From an uncultured Lachnospiraceae bacterium (lineage in GTDB: Bacteria; Bacillota; Clostridia; Lachnospirales; Lachnospiraceae), in contig CADBFP010000007.1 of NCBI GenBank assembly GCA_902793995.1, forward strand, positions 1-64,000: a stretch of 64,000 nucleotides of DNA, written 5' to 3'. Under the pieces are notes generated by a model. That model was given only the letters and a program-made list of their open reading frames with translations. It did no database searches and was not told the DNA's origin. A program made the position numbers and the translations under genes. This document shows, piece by piece, positions 42,691-51,682 of this stretch (position 1 is the first letter of the stretch; every line of letters begins with the position of its first letter).

Positions 42691-44061
42691 TTACTTGGAG
42701 GCTGCTTCGTTGGCTTCCTTGACGAACTGAGCCACTTCCGTCGCTACGTCGCCGCCGGAGCCGATGCGCTGCAGCATGTTCCACCATGCGGTACGAGCTT
42801 CCGCCCAGCCCTTGGTTACCTGGTAGTAGTCGCCCAGGAAAGGCATCAGCTTGGTGTACTCGTTCATCACGGCGTTGTCCGCCCAGATGCCCGCGATATC
42901 CGCGCCGTTTACCTTGTCGCGCACGGCGAAGTAGGTGGAGGTCTTCACAGCGTCCTTCACGCCGTCGCCGGCCGCGAAGTACTTGATGAAGGTCTTGGCA
43001 GCTTCGATGCGGTCCGCATCGCCGTTGTCAAAAATACCGAAGCCCCAGATACCGCCCTGCAGCTTGGATTCGCCCTTTTCGCTGGGGAAGGACATGAATA
43101 CGATTTCCTTGCCGTCGTTGGTCTGGCCGGCGGGAGCGTTGGTGTCATTGAGCTGCTGCGCAATGTTCCAGCAGAAAGCCATATCCAGCACGCCCTGACG
43201 GAAGAGGTTGATTTCTTCGCCGCCGTTGATGGCTGCGTCGAACTTGATGCCCTTGGTCTTGCTGAGCTCTTCCAGAGCCTTGATGTTCTCAGGGGAGTCC
43301 GCGGTGTACTTGGTGTGGGCTTCATCCGTGAAGGTGCCGCCGTACAGGTTGTTCACCAGCGCACGGGTGCCCTGGTCGCCGCCCTGGCCGCTGCAATACA
43401 GCGCGCCAACGCTTTCATTGCTTTCCGCCAGCAGCGCTACGGCGCTGAAGAAATCAGCGGTAGTCCAGGTGTGGGTATCCACATTCACGAACTTGTCCGC
43501 GCCCACTTCTTTGAAGCGGTCCATGTTGATGGCCATGCAGTGCGCGGTCATGCAAACGGGGAATTCATAGCTGGCGCCCTTGTCGTTGAAGCAGGCGGAC
43601 TGCACAGCCTTGTTGATTTCGGCCTTGTCCGCATCGGTCCACAGGCTGGCCAGGTCTACCATGTAGCCCTTGGCGCCCCAGTTGGCTACCAGACGCTCCG
43701 GACCTTCCATGATCAGGTCGGGGGCCTTCTTGCCTTCGATGGCGGTGTTCACCTGGTCGTCGCCGTTGGTGTAGTCCAGGTATTCTACCGCGACTTTGAT
43801 GTTGGGATTAGCCTTCTGGAAGCTGTCGATCAGGGCCTTCACAGAAGCGTCATCGCCCCACTTGCCGATGGGATAGGTCCACAGAGTGATTTCCACATCC
43901 TTGGCAGCAGGCAATGCGGTGGTGGTGGCGGCAGGAGCCGGAGCCTGAGTAGTGGCAGGCTGTTCCTGCTTAGCCGTGGTGGTAGGGGTGGAGCCGCCGC
44001 CGCAGGCGGTCAGTCCGATTACCATGGTTGCTGCAAGCAGCAGAGCTAACAGTTTCTTCAT
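42691..44061 (-). CDS. Sugar ABC transporter substrate-binding lipoprotein
   Basis: About 456 residues from MKKLLALLLAATMVIG (AGGAGG upstream). The lipobox LTACGGG gives a lipid-anchored cysteine near residue 20, followed by a Thr/Ala/Pro linker and a CUT1-type solute-binding domain (VEITLWTYPIGKWGDD, FQKANPNIKVAVEYLD, PDLIMEGPERLVANW). It captures the sugar outside the membrane. Context suggests sialic acid or a sialylated oligosaccharide derivative. It has its own promoter just downstream of the RpiR gene. Confidence 0.92.
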   Translation of the reverse strand: MKKLLALLLAATMVIGLTACGGGSTPTTTAKQEQPATTQAPAPAATTTALPAAKDVEITLWTYPIGKWGDDASVKALIDSFQKANPNIKVAVEYLDYTNGDDQVNTAIEGKKAPDLIMEGPERLVANWGAKGYMVDLASLWTDADKAEINKAVQSACFNDKGASYEFPVCMTAHCMAINMDRFKEVGADKFVNVDTHTWTTADFFSAVALLAESNESVGALYCSGQGGDQGTRALVNNLYGGTFTDEAHTKYTADSPENIKALEELSKTKGIKFDAAINGGEEINLFRQGVLDMAFCWNIAQQLNDTNAPAGQTNDGKEIVFMSFPSEKGESKLQGGIWGFGIFDNGDADRIEAAKTFIKYFAAGDGVKDAVKTSTYFAVRDKVNGADIAGIWADNAVMNEYTKLMPFLGDYYQVTKGWAEARTAWWNMLQRIGSGGDVATEVAQFVKEANEAASK

Positions 44062-44126
44062 GATGTTCCTCCTGAATATTAGGTTTACGCTGGTTGGCAG
44101 ACATTCTGCCACTTCTTCTGTCATTC

Positions 44127-44155
44127 ATCTTACTGAAAATAACTTGGCCTGTCAA
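44127..44155 (-). promoter_or_regulatory. Sigma-70-type promoter of the sialic acid importer
   Basis: Minus-strand TTGACA (44150-44155), 17-bp spacer, TAAGAT (44127-44132), about 65 bp before the binding-protein ATG. Confidence 0.85.
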
Positions 44156-44162
44156 TTGATTT

Positions 44163-44179
44163 TTGAAAAAATTTTTCAA
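44163..44179. promoter_or_regulatory. Putative RpiR operator 1
   Basis: Perfect palindrome TTGAAAAAATTTTTCAA centred on 44171, 7 bp upstream of the -35 box of the importer promoter. Its 15-bp core TGAAAAAATTTTTCA recurs at 46312-46326. The shape TGAAA...TTTCA is typical of RpiR-family sites. Confidence 0.7.
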
Positions 44180-44204
44180 TAAATCAATTATTCTTAATTA
44201 TCTT

Positions 44205-45062
44205 TCATGATAAATGCTTCACTTCCATGGCGGCGGCAATCCGCTCCCGGCTGCTCTTGGCCGTCTCCATATCCCGGCGGCAGAACTCGGAAAAGAGCAC
44301 ATCAATCAGGAACATCTGGGCAATCTTGGCCGCCACGGAGCCCAGCTGCAGCGGTCCTTCATTGGAACCGCACAGCAGCACCATATCCGCCAGATCCGCC
44401 CCGGGAGAGCGGGCAAAACGGGTCACCAGAATGATTTTCGCCTGCCGCTGTCTGGCCACCTCCATCACATCCTTCATATCCCGGGTAGCCCCGGAGTAGG
44501 AAAAGAACAGCAGCACTTCCCCCGGCTCCATGGAGGAGGCCGCCACCAATTGAGAGTGGGAATCCTCAATGGCCAGGAACTTATTGCACACCGTAGAGAA
44601 GGTATGCTGGGCCTCCCGGGCCAGCATCATGGATCCTCCCTGGCCCATGCAGAGCACCCGGGGCGCCGCGTGGAACCAGTCCACGCTGGTGCGGATATCT
44701 TCCCCTTTAATAAAGTCCAGGGTCTGGCGCATGGCCTCCTGATCTGCGGAAAACAGCTTCTGGCTCATTTCCTCCGTGGTATCCCCCTCTTCCACCGGGC
44801 CGGACAGAATCCCCGCCTCCGCGCTGTTGCTGTAAGCCGCATTGGCAATGGCCAGCTTGAAGGCATGGAAGCCTTTGTAGCCCAGGCGCCGGCAGAAGCG
44901 GGAAATAGTGGCCTCCGCCACGCCGCTTTCATCCGCCAGCTCCGCGATGGAAAGATACTGGCTGCTCTGCCGGTTGGCCAGGATATAATCCGCCGCCTTC
45001 TTTTCCGAAGCGGTGAGTTCATAATAAAACTGACTGATTTTTTCAAATACGCTTTCCGGCAT
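44205..45062 (-). CDS. RpiR/NanR-type transcriptional regulator with SIS domain
   Basis: 285 residues. The N-terminal HTH is SIAELADESGVAEATISRFC followed by RRLGYKGFHAFKLAIA, the RpiR pattern. The C-terminal SIS domain (RVLCMGQGGSMMLAREAQHT, VLLFFSYSGATRDMKDVME) binds a phosphosugar, probably ManNAc-6-P or GlcNAc-6-P. It lies between the epimerase gene (3 bp) and the importer and should bind the two matching palindromes on either side of this two-gene unit. Confidence 0.9.
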   Translation of the reverse strand: MPESVFEKISQFYYELTASEKKAADYILANRQSSQYLSIAELADESGVAEATISRFCRRLGYKGFHAFKLAIANAAYSNSAEAGILSGPVEEGDTTEEMSQKLFSADQEAMRQTLDFIKGEDIRTSVDWFHAAPRVLCMGQGGSMMLAREAQHTFSTVCNKFLAIEDSHSQLVAASSMEPGEVLLFFSYSGATRDMKDVMEVARQRQAKIILVTRFARSPGADLADMVLLCGSNEGPLQLGSVAAKIAQMFLIDVLFSEFCRRDMETAKSSRERIAAAMEVKHLS

Positions 45063-45065
45063 CTT

Positions 45066-46268
45066 TTATTCTCCCAAAAGTTCGCCCAGCATACCGTCCA
45101 CCATGCCCAGCATCCGGGGCAGATGGAAGGGGCCCTTGAAGGTGGAACCCTTGCAGGGAGGCTGGGTAGGCTTTCCGTCCCGTCTTAAATACCCGTACCA
45201 TTCGCCGTACTCCGGGTCGGAAAAATAGGTTTTGCAATACTCCAGGGTCTTAAAGAACCACTCCAGATATTCCTCTTTTCCCGTGTCCTTATACAGCATC
45301 AGAGAGGCAATGAGGATCTCGTTGTGGGGCCACCAAAGCTTCATATCGTGTTCATAGGCCTCCGGGGGATTCCCCAGAGCGTCGATGAAATACAGCAGGC
45401 CGCCGTATTCCTTGTCCCAGCCGGCGTTGATGGCCCGATTGAAAATGGTTTCCGCCTTAGCCACCAGTTCCTTATCCCCCGTCCGGGCGGCCTGCTCCAG
45501 CAGGAACCAGACTCCTTCAATATCGTGGCCCGGATTGATAATGCGGCCTTCCGTCACTTCCAGCCTGGCTTCCCCGTTAGGACCCACATTCTCCAGCAGG
45601 CAGCCCAGCTCATCCTTCACATGGTAGCGGAAAATATCCTCCACGCAGGCGGCGGCCCGCTCTTCGTACAGGGCCTTGTTTTCCGGATCCACCCGCATCA
45701 TCACGCTGGTGACATTCAGATAAATCATGGGGGCGCCGAAGGAACGGCCGCTCCGGGTTTCCGGAATGGTTTTGGGTCCCAAGCCCGTGGGGTCCGGCAT
45801 GCCGTGATTCAGATCCCAGAAAAGCTGATACGCCCGGCGGGCCCGCTCCAGGCATTCCTTCTCCCCGGTAACGCCGTAATATTCCGCATTGGCCATGGCA
45901 TAGAAGGCCTCGGAAAAGGCATAGCGGCGCTGCCTTAAGGGGGCCCCCTCCGCCGTCACGGTGAAATACATCCTGTCTCCCGCCTGGCGGTTAATACAAT
46001 GGGCTTCCATAAAGTCCAGGCAGCTCTTGGAGGCGGCCAGCCATTCGTCCTTAGCGCCGTAAAGATGGCAGAGCCAGGCGAAGATCCAGCCGCAGCGGCC
46101 CTGCATCCACACGCTTTTATCCGTGGAAAACACCCGGCCGGTCCTGTCCAGGCAGGTATAGACCCCGCCGTTTAACGGATCCAGGCCGTGTTCCAGCCAG
46201 AATTTGACGCAGCGGTCCAGCTCTTCCCGGATCCACTGCCTTGTTTCTCTTAATCTTGCACGTTCCAT
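45066..46268 (-). CDS. N-acylglucosamine 2-epimerase (AGE/RenBP family)
   Basis: 400 residues, alpha/alpha-barrel. WMQGRCGWIFAWLCHLYG, SEAFYAMANAEYYGVTG, INPGHDIEGVWFLLEQA, KLWWPHNEILIASLML and KGPFHLPRMLGMV carry the active-site Arg, Glu and His residues of the family. It interconverts ManNAc and GlcNAc without phosphate. This implies the order NanA, epimerase, kinase, NagA, as in Bacteroides, instead of the kinase-then-NanE order. First gene of the unit with rpiR. Confidence 0.9.
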   Translation of the reverse strand: MERARLRETRQWIREELDRCVKFWLEHGLDPLNGGVYTCLDRTGRVFSTDKSVWMQGRCGWIFAWLCHLYGAKDEWLAASKSCLDFMEAHCINRQAGDRMYFTVTAEGAPLRQRRYAFSEAFYAMANAEYYGVTGEKECLERARRAYQLFWDLNHGMPDPTGLGPKTIPETRSGRSFGAPMIYLNVTSVMMRVDPENKALYEERAAACVEDIFRYHVKDELGCLLENVGPNGEARLEVTEGRIINPGHDIEGVWFLLEQAARTGDKELVAKAETIFNRAINAGWDKEYGGLLYFIDALGNPPEAYEHDMKLWWPHNEILIASLMLYKDTGKEEYLEWFFKTLEYCKTYFSDPEYGEWYGYLRRDGKPTQPPCKGSTFKGPFHLPRMLGMVDGMLGELLGE

Positions 46269-46299
46269 AATGGTTTACCTCAAGGGAGTATTTGTTTTG

Positions 46300-46327
46300 A
46301 TTGTATCATAATGAAAAAATTTTTCAA
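46300..46327 (-). promoter_or_regulatory. Promoter of the epimerase-rpiR unit
   Basis: Minus-strand TTGAAA (46322-46327), 16-bp spacer, TACAAT (46300-46305). The -35 box lies within the palindrome at 46312-46326, so a bound RpiR protein would block it. Confidence 0.75.
46312..46326. promoter_or_regulatory. Putative RpiR operator 2
   Basis: TGAAAAAATTTTTCA, identical to the core at 44164-44178. It lies between the divergent epimerase and SGNH hydrolase genes, overlapping the epimerase promoter and 14 bp upstream of the SGNH -35 box. Confidence 0.7.
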
Positions 46328-46339
46328 GAACAAATATAT

Positions 46340-46367
46340 TTGAAAAACCAGGAGAATGGTGTATAAT
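46340..46367 (+). promoter_or_regulatory. Promoter of the SGNH hydrolase gene
   Basis: TTGAAA (46340-46345), 16-bp spacer, TATAAT (46362-46367), about 66 bp before the ATG. Confidence 0.8.
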
Positions 46368-46433
46368 GCCTGTAAAATTCAAAGGGTTCCTCCCCGGATG
46401 AACCCGCTATGCCTGATACAGAGGTGATCAATC

Positions 46434-47087
46434 ATGAAAAAACACATTGTATGCTTCGGCGATTCCAACACCCACGGCTATTGCGCCGACCCGGCGGACT
46501 GCGCCGACGGCGGCGACCGCTTCAACGAAACGGAGCGCTGGACCTGCCTGCTGCAGCAGCAGCTGTGGCCGGATTATCTGATTCTGGAAGAGGGGCTTTC
46601 CGGCCGTACCACCGTATTTCCGGATGCCCTGCATGAATCCATGTCCGGCCTGGACAGCATCTATTCCTGCCTGATGAGCCACGAACCGGTGGACCTGCTG
46701 ATTATTATGCTGGGCACCAACGACACCAAGGAGCGGCTGGGGGCCAATGCGGCGGTGATCGGCATCGGTCTGGAACGGCTGGTGATGAAGGCCAAGACCG
46801 TGCCCGCCTGGCGGAACGGTCAGCCCCGGATTTTGATTATTGCGCCGCCCCATATCGGGGAAGGGCTGTACCGGCGTCCGGAAGGGGAACCCATGGGAAA
46901 AGGCTGTCCGGAAAAATCCCGGGCCCTGGCGGAAAAGTTTGCCCAGGTGGCGGAAAACCAGGGCTGCTATTTCCTGGACGCGGAAGGCGTGGCGGAGTTT
47001 AACCAGATCGATTGCATGCATTTAAGCCGCAAGGGCCACGCCCAGCTGGCGGCCAAACTGGCGGAGATGATCCCGGACATAGTATAA
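46434..47087 (+). CDS. SGNH/GDSL hydrolase
   Basis: 217 residues without signal peptide. Block I VCFGDSNTHGY has the nucleophilic Ser, block II is EEGLSGRTT, block III LGTNDTKERLG, and block V CMHLSRKGHAQL supplies Asp and His. These esterases remove acyl groups from sugars and other substrates. Because it shares a divergent promoter region and putative operator with the sialic acid genes, a cytoplasmic sialate O-acetylesterase role is attractive but unproven. Confidence 0.85.
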   Translation: MKKHIVCFGDSNTHGYCADPADCADGGDRFNETERWTCLLQQQLWPDYLILEEGLSGRTTVFPDALHESMSGLDSIYSCLMSHEPVDLLIIMLGTNDTKERLGANAAVIGIGLERLVMKAKTVPAWRNGQPRILIIAPPHIGEGLYRRPEGEPMGKGCPEKSRALAEKFAQVAENQGCYFLDAEGVAEFNQIDCMHLSRKGHAQLAAKLAEMIPDIV

Positions 47088-47098
47088 TTAACACCTTG

Positions 47099-47136
47099 CC
47101 TCCCCCCTGACGAGGGGGGAGGTGGCCCGCAGGGCC
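47099..47136. repeat. GC-rich hairpin repeat between SGNH and YesL-like genes
   Basis: CCTCCCCCCT (47099-47108), loop GACG, AGGGGGGAGG (47113-47122), followed by GGCCC-GCA-GGGCC. Typical mobile intergenic hairpin of clostridial genomes; may terminate transcription from the SGNH gene. Confidence 0.7.
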
Positions 47137-47163
47137 GGAGGGGGGCGACTGGAGGAAGAGTAC

Positions 47164-47775
47164 ATGCCCAACAAATTCTTCAACCCGGAAAGCGATATTT
47201 GGCGGGCCTTCGGCTATATAGGCGAGCTGGTCCTGCTGAGTTTGGTGTGGGGCATTTGCTGCATCCCCCTCCTCACCATCGGCGCCGCTACCACCGCCCT
47301 CTACGACGGCGTGGTCCACGGCCTGCGCCGCCGGGACAGCGAGCCCTTGGCCCGCTTCTTTGCCACTTTCAAAAAAGAATTGAAAAACGGCGCCCTCTCT
47401 ACCCTTTTATGGATAGGGATCGGCGCCCTTTTCTTCTTTGGCTATCTGGCCCTGCGCAGCGGCGGGGGCATGGTGGGTCCGGTGTACAATACCGCCCTTA
47501 CCCTTTACACCCTGCTGGTGCCTTTTTTTCTGCTTTGCGTTCTGTGCTGGGTCTTCCCCCTGCTCTCCCGCTTTACCTTCACCACCGGTGCCCTAAATGC
47601 CACCGCCCTGCGGCTGGCCTTCGGTCACATTCTGCGTTCCGTTCTTCTGTCTTTGATCACCATGGCCGGCTTTCTGGCCTGCTATTTCTTTGTCTCGCCC
47701 CTCATTTTCGTCCCCGGCTGCGTGGCCCTGCTCTGGTCCTTTCTCATGGAGCCGGTTTTTAAGAAGTACGAATAA
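47164..47775 (+). CDS. YesL/DUF624 family membrane protein
   Basis: 203 residues from MPNKFFNPESDIWRAFGYIG, with GGAGGAAGAG just upstream; an earlier ATG at 47122 falls in the repeat. About five hydrophobic helices (LVLLSLVWGICCIPLLTIG, GIGALFFFGYLAL, YTLLVPFFLLCVLCWVFP, VLLSLITMAGFLACYFFV). The N-terminal W-R-x-x-x-x-x-G-x-L and the T-T-A-L-Y-D-G segment match the YesL family, often found with carbohydrate transport genes. Function unknown. Confidence 0.8.
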   Translation: MPNKFFNPESDIWRAFGYIGELVLLSLVWGICCIPLLTIGAATTALYDGVVHGLRRRDSEPLARFFATFKKELKNGALSTLLWIGIGALFFFGYLALRSGGGMVGPVYNTALTLYTLLVPFFLLCVLCWVFPLLSRFTFTTGALNATALRLAFGHILRSVLLSLITMAGFLACYFFVSPLIFVPGCVALLWSFLMEPVFKKYE

Positions 47776-47789
47776 TCCCTCCTGCCGCT

Positions 47790-49430
47790 TTACAGCTCCG
47801 GCTCAATGTAATGGGCCAGGGCGTAAAAGCCCCGCCGGCTGTTTTTACCCCTTTCCTTTTTAATGGAGTACAGGGCCTCGTCCGCCACGGAGAGGAAATC
47901 CCAGGGACTGCTGGGCCGGGTGGGGATATCATTGCAAATCCCCTGGGAAACGGTCACCGTATCCTGATGGGACTGGTACTCATGGCGGATGCCCAGGGCG
48001 GCGATGCCGGTGCGGATCTCCTCCACCACCCGTAAAATGGCCGCATCGTCAAAATCGGTATAGACCATCACGAATTCGTCCCCGCCGTAACGGGCGCAGA
48101 AAATATTGTATTTTTGGGCAATGTCCGACAGAGTCCGGGCAATGCGGATGAGGCATTCGTCCCCGCTTTGGTGGCCGTAATTGTCGTTATATTCCTTGAA
48201 ATGATCAATATCCAGAATGGCCAGCCCCATGCTCTGCCGCTTGGCCCCTATCTTGCCGAAGGCCTCATCCAGCACATGGTTGAGCTGGAAGCGGTTGGGA
48301 ATGCCGGTGAGGGCATCCGTGCTGGCCTGGCGGATCAGGGTCTCGTTTTCCTCCATGACCCGGCGCCGCTCCTCCCTCAGCCCCTCGATCAGATTGGACA
48401 GGGTCACTGCATGGGTGTACATTTCCCGCTGTTCCTTGCGCAGCCGGGCGGAAAGCTCCATATAGGTATGCAGGATTTCATTCAGCTTCCGGGGCTGGTT
48501 CATGGCCCGGTAGTAATCCGCTTTCAACTCGCAGAAGGCGCACATCACATAAGCCACATTGGTGCCCATAATGCCCGCCTCTACCGCCGTCAGCAATTCC
48601 AAAGCTTCCCGGCTCCTATCCTTTTCCATCAAAATATGATACAGTCCGACAATATCCTCCAGCATATCCTGCACCTGGGGCTGCTGCCGGAGCACCGGCA
48701 AAAACTGCTCGAACAGGCGGGTGCTCTCCTCTTCCTCACCCTTTTCCAGGGCCAGGCGGGTCAGGAGATACAGCCGGGACAGCTGCAGCTCCGCCTGGAC
48801 TTCCCCGGAGCAGCGCTCAAAGAAGGACTCCATTTCCCGGACGCTCTTCTCTGCCGCCGGCAGATCCTTCAGATTCATTGAAATCAGGGCATCGCTGGCC
48901 AGCATGATCACCATATTCTGCAGATAGCGGAAAGTGTTTTTTTGTTTCCGGTGCTGGGCTATGCTTTTTCTGACATATTTGCGGGCGGCTTTGTAATCCC
49001 GCAGTTCTCCGTACAAGCGGCCGATATTGGCCTCCACCAGAACCCTGGTCTTGGCATCCCCCCGGCGGTTGGCAATGCTCAAAGCCATAATATAGTTGTT
49101 GTAGGCAATATCAAAACAGCCGTTATTTAAGGCATCCGCCGCAATAAAGCCGTAAATATGGGAGAGCATGGCCTGATCGTCCGCCCGCAAGGCGTGGGAA
49201 AAAGCCTTCTTCAGGCAGGAACGGTAAGAAGCGCCGCTGCCGCCCCGGTAGTACAGGTACTGGGCCTGATAATAATAAGCAAAACCCAGCAGGGCATCAT
49301 CCTGCAGGTCCTTGCCCTGCTGGATAATCTCACGGACCGTGCCTTTTACACGAGGGGAAAGAATGCTGATTTCCGTTAAACAGCTGTCGATCAACGCCTG
49401 GATTTCCTGATTGTATTTTGTTTTGTCCAT
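47790..49430 (-). CDS. TPR-containing GGDEF protein (probable diguanylate cyclase)
   Basis: 546 residues, no membrane helices. The first ~340 residues form helical TPR-like repeats (AFYYYQ-type and ARVLVEANIGRLYGE-type pairs), then a coiled coil (LIEGLREERRRVMEENETL). The GGDEF domain opens STDALTGIPNRFQLN and has the active-site YGGDEFVMVY near residue 455. No RxxD inhibitory site precedes it at the usual place. It should make c-di-GMP in response to a cytosolic protein or peptide signal. The HD-GYP-like gene at 53888 could be its counterpart. Confidence 0.88.
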   Translation of the reverse strand: MDKTKYNQEIQALIDSCLTEISILSPRVKGTVREIIQQGKDLQDDALLGFAYYYQAQYLYYRGGSGASYRSCLKKAFSHALRADDQAMLSHIYGFIAADALNNGCFDIAYNNYIMALSIANRRGDAKTRVLVEANIGRLYGELRDYKAARKYVRKSIAQHRKQKNTFRYLQNMVIMLASDALISMNLKDLPAAEKSVREMESFFERCSGEVQAELQLSRLYLLTRLALEKGEEEESTRLFEQFLPVLRQQPQVQDMLEDIVGLYHILMEKDRSREALELLTAVEAGIMGTNVAYVMCAFCELKADYYRAMNQPRKLNEILHTYMELSARLRKEQREMYTHAVTLSNLIEGLREERRRVMEENETLIRQASTDALTGIPNRFQLNHVLDEAFGKIGAKRQSMGLAILDIDHFKEYNDNYGHQSGDECLIRIARTLSDIAQKYNIFCARYGGDEFVMVYTDFDDAAILRVVEEIRTGIAALGIRHEYQSHQDTVTVSQGICNDIPTRPSSPWDFLSVADEALYSIKKERGKNSRRGFYALAHYIEPEL

Positions 49431-49490
49431 AGCTTATCGGCTTCCTTCCTCATTAGGGGGGGATGGTGCTTCCGCTAATGAAAATATCGC

Positions 49491-50159
49491 TTAATCCGGC
49501 AGCGAAGTGCCTTCGATCTGAACATTCAGAAATTCAACCCCCAGGGCTTCCACCTGCCGGTTGGCCTTTTTCTTTACCAGCTCCGAGATTTCCCGGGGAT
49601 GATTGATCAGCTCCAGGACAGGGATGCCCATTTCGCTGACGGTGGCGGTAAAGGCGCCGGAGACAAAGGTAAAGAGGGCCCCCATCACTTCATAGGAATT
49701 TTTCAGGCCCCGGTTGATAAAGGCCTCCAGCATAAATCCGATGGGATCCTTCACCCGGTAGTCGTAGGTGCCGTAGGCCCGCACCCGGTAAATCTGTTCC
49801 CCTTCCCGCACCAGCGCCGGGGTCTTGGTAGCCCATTTGCGCTCGGTGATGGGGTCCGTATTCACAAAATACAGGGTGGCATTCACCGGCTTTCCTCCCC
49901 GGGAAGGGAAGGCCTTTTTCTCTGCCAGCAGGGGAAACTCCTCCGGAACCAGCCGGTACTCTCCCCAATCCCAGACATCCGCCAGGGAATTGCCGCAGAG
50001 ACAGACGATATACTGCCCTTCCGCCACGAAAATGCGGGTATTCCGCAAAAGGGGCAAATCTCCGGGATCCGAGCCGTAGCGATACAGCACCAGCCCCCGG
50101 TCTTTGTCCTCAAAGCGGATCACATTTTTATCATTACTTCGTTTTTTACCAAATAGCAT
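49491..50159 (-). CDS. SPFH/Band 7-like (virion core protein-like) short protein
   Basis: 222 residues. The N-terminus VIRFEDKDRGLVLYRYG leads into an SPFH fold: IFVAEGQYIVCLCGNSL, ATLYFVNTDPITERKWATK, IYRVRAYGTYDYRVKDP. It resembles YdjI-type proteins but stops after EALGVEFLNVQIEGTSLPD, without the C-terminal zinc-ribbon part seen in many relatives. Last gene after the LicC-like and APC permease genes in one direction. Probably a membrane-associated scaffold; role unknown. Confidence 0.75.
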   Translation of the reverse strand: MLFGKKRSNDKNVIRFEDKDRGLVLYRYGSDPGDLPLLRNTRIFVAEGQYIVCLCGNSLADVWDWGEYRLVPEEFPLLAEKKAFPSRGGKPVNATLYFVNTDPITERKWATKTPALVREGEQIYRVRAYGTYDYRVKDPIGFMLEAFINRGLKNSYEVMGALFTFVSGAFTATVSEMGIPVLELINHPREISELVKKKANRQVEALGVEFLNVQIEGTSLPD

Positions 50160-50179
50160 AAAGTTCTGTCAATCCGTTT

Positions 50180-51664
50180 CTATCCCTCCGCAAAGAATTT
50201 TCTTTGCTTCAGATAAAAGACGGCTCCCAGGGCAATCCAGATGATCAGGATGAGATAGCTTTCCTTGCCGAAATGGACGCCCTTCAGGCCCGGAATCGGC
50301 ACCAGCTGCAGCAGCACGAAGATCAAACTGAATACCACGCCGATAATGCCCATAGCCTTCAGAAAGCCGCTGCCGTCTCCCTGCTTTTTCGCGGTCAGCA
50401 GGGTGCTGGCGGAGGTGAAGAAATAGCCGATGGAGGCGCCGATGGCGCTCATATCCACGAACCAGCCCAGCGCTTCCCGGCCCAGTAGGGGGCCGGACAT
50501 GCTCACCGCCACGCAGAACAGGATGGCATTCCGAGGGGTGCCGTATTTCGGATTCACCTTCCCGAACCAGGCAGGCAGGTATCCGTCCCGGCTCATGGAA
50601 TACATCAAACGGCTGGAAGCCAGATAAAAGCCCATGATCCCGGACAGCACGGCGCAGCTTACCCCGGTGCCCACCAGGACCTTCCCGAAGCCGCCCAGCA
50701 GCTCCTCCGCCGCCACCAATACCACCCATTCCCCGGCCATCACCCGCTCCGGCCAGTTGGCCAGGGCCGCAGCGGCCACGGTGTTATTGCTCACATACAC
50801 GAAGCAGCCGAAAAGGATGGCGATGATCATGATAAAGGAAACCTTTTTGAAGCTGAAGTTGAACTCCTCCGCCGCCTGGGGGATGGCGTCAAAGCCCACA
50901 TAAGCCCAGGGAGCAATGGCGAAAGTGGCCAGAATAGCGCCCAGCACGCCGGCAGTACCCTTATGGGCGTACTGCCCGATTTCCGCCGTGGTGGCCCCCG
51001 CCGCCATGGCGGCGCTCTTATCGAAGCCCCAGATGGGTTCCAGATTGATTCCCTTGGCTTTGCTGCTGATTAAAGCAGCCATAAAAAGGGAAAAAACACA
51101 AAGCACCAAAAGGCCGGAAAGCACCATTTGCACGGTTCCCGCCTTCTTCACCCCTATTATATTCAAAAAACCGAAAAGAATCAAGATGCTCAAAGCCAAA
51201 AGCATCTCGCCGAAATAAATATTAAAACCCGCCACGGAGTAATGAAATCCGAACTTCAAGATATCCGCGCCGCCGTCCAGGCCGTCCACAATCAAACCGA
51301 TGGCGGTGCTGTTCATGGGCACATTGGTCAGATAGGCCACCACTAAAAACCAGCCGCAGATAAAGGCGGCCCGCTTGCCGAAGCAGTTTTTGGTAAAGGT
51401 GAACTCCCCGCCCGCCTGGGGGAACTTCGGCACCATGTAGGCATAGGAAAAGGCGATCACGATCATCACCAAAGCCCCTAAAATCATGGCAATGGCGGTG
51501 CCGGCGGCGCCGGAAGTGGAAAGAAATTTCTTCCCCGGGTTAATAAAGGATCCCCAGCCGATCACGCAGCCGAAGGCAATGGCCCAGACATGCAGGGGGG
51601 AAAGAGAGCGCCGGAGGCCTTCGCCGCCGGCCTGAGGCGCGGTACTGATTTGTTTCTTCTTCAT
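50180..51664 (-). CDS. APC family amino acid/amine permease
   Basis: 494 residues, about 12 membrane helices. HVWAIAFGCVIGWGSFINPG is the first-helix substrate-binding region of the APC superfamily, followed by YAYMVPKFPQAGGEFTFTKN and APWAYVGFDAIPQAAEEFNF. The substrate is not clear. It is 18 bp downstream of a second LicC-like gene, so uptake of an amino alcohol such as ethanolamine is conceivable, parallel to the BCCT transporter in the first lic unit. Confidence 0.85.
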   Translation of the reverse strand: MKKKQISTAPQAGGEGLRRSLSPLHVWAIAFGCVIGWGSFINPGKKFLSTSGAAGTAIAMILGALVMIVIAFSYAYMVPKFPQAGGEFTFTKNCFGKRAAFICGWFLVVAYLTNVPMNSTAIGLIVDGLDGGADILKFGFHYSVAGFNIYFGEMLLALSILILFGFLNIIGVKKAGTVQMVLSGLLVLCVFSLFMAALISSKAKGINLEPIWGFDKSAAMAAGATTAEIGQYAHKGTAGVLGAILATFAIAPWAYVGFDAIPQAAEEFNFSFKKVSFIMIIAILFGCFVYVSNNTVAAAALANWPERVMAGEWVVLVAAEELLGGFGKVLVGTGVSCAVLSGIMGFYLASSRLMYSMSRDGYLPAWFGKVNPKYGTPRNAILFCVAVSMSGPLLGREALGWFVDMSAIGASIGYFFTSASTLLTAKKQGDGSGFLKAMGIIGVVFSLIFVLLQLVPIPGLKGVHFGKESYLILIIWIALGAVFYLKQRKFFAEG

Positions 51665-51682
51665 ATCTTTCTTCCTTTTTCC

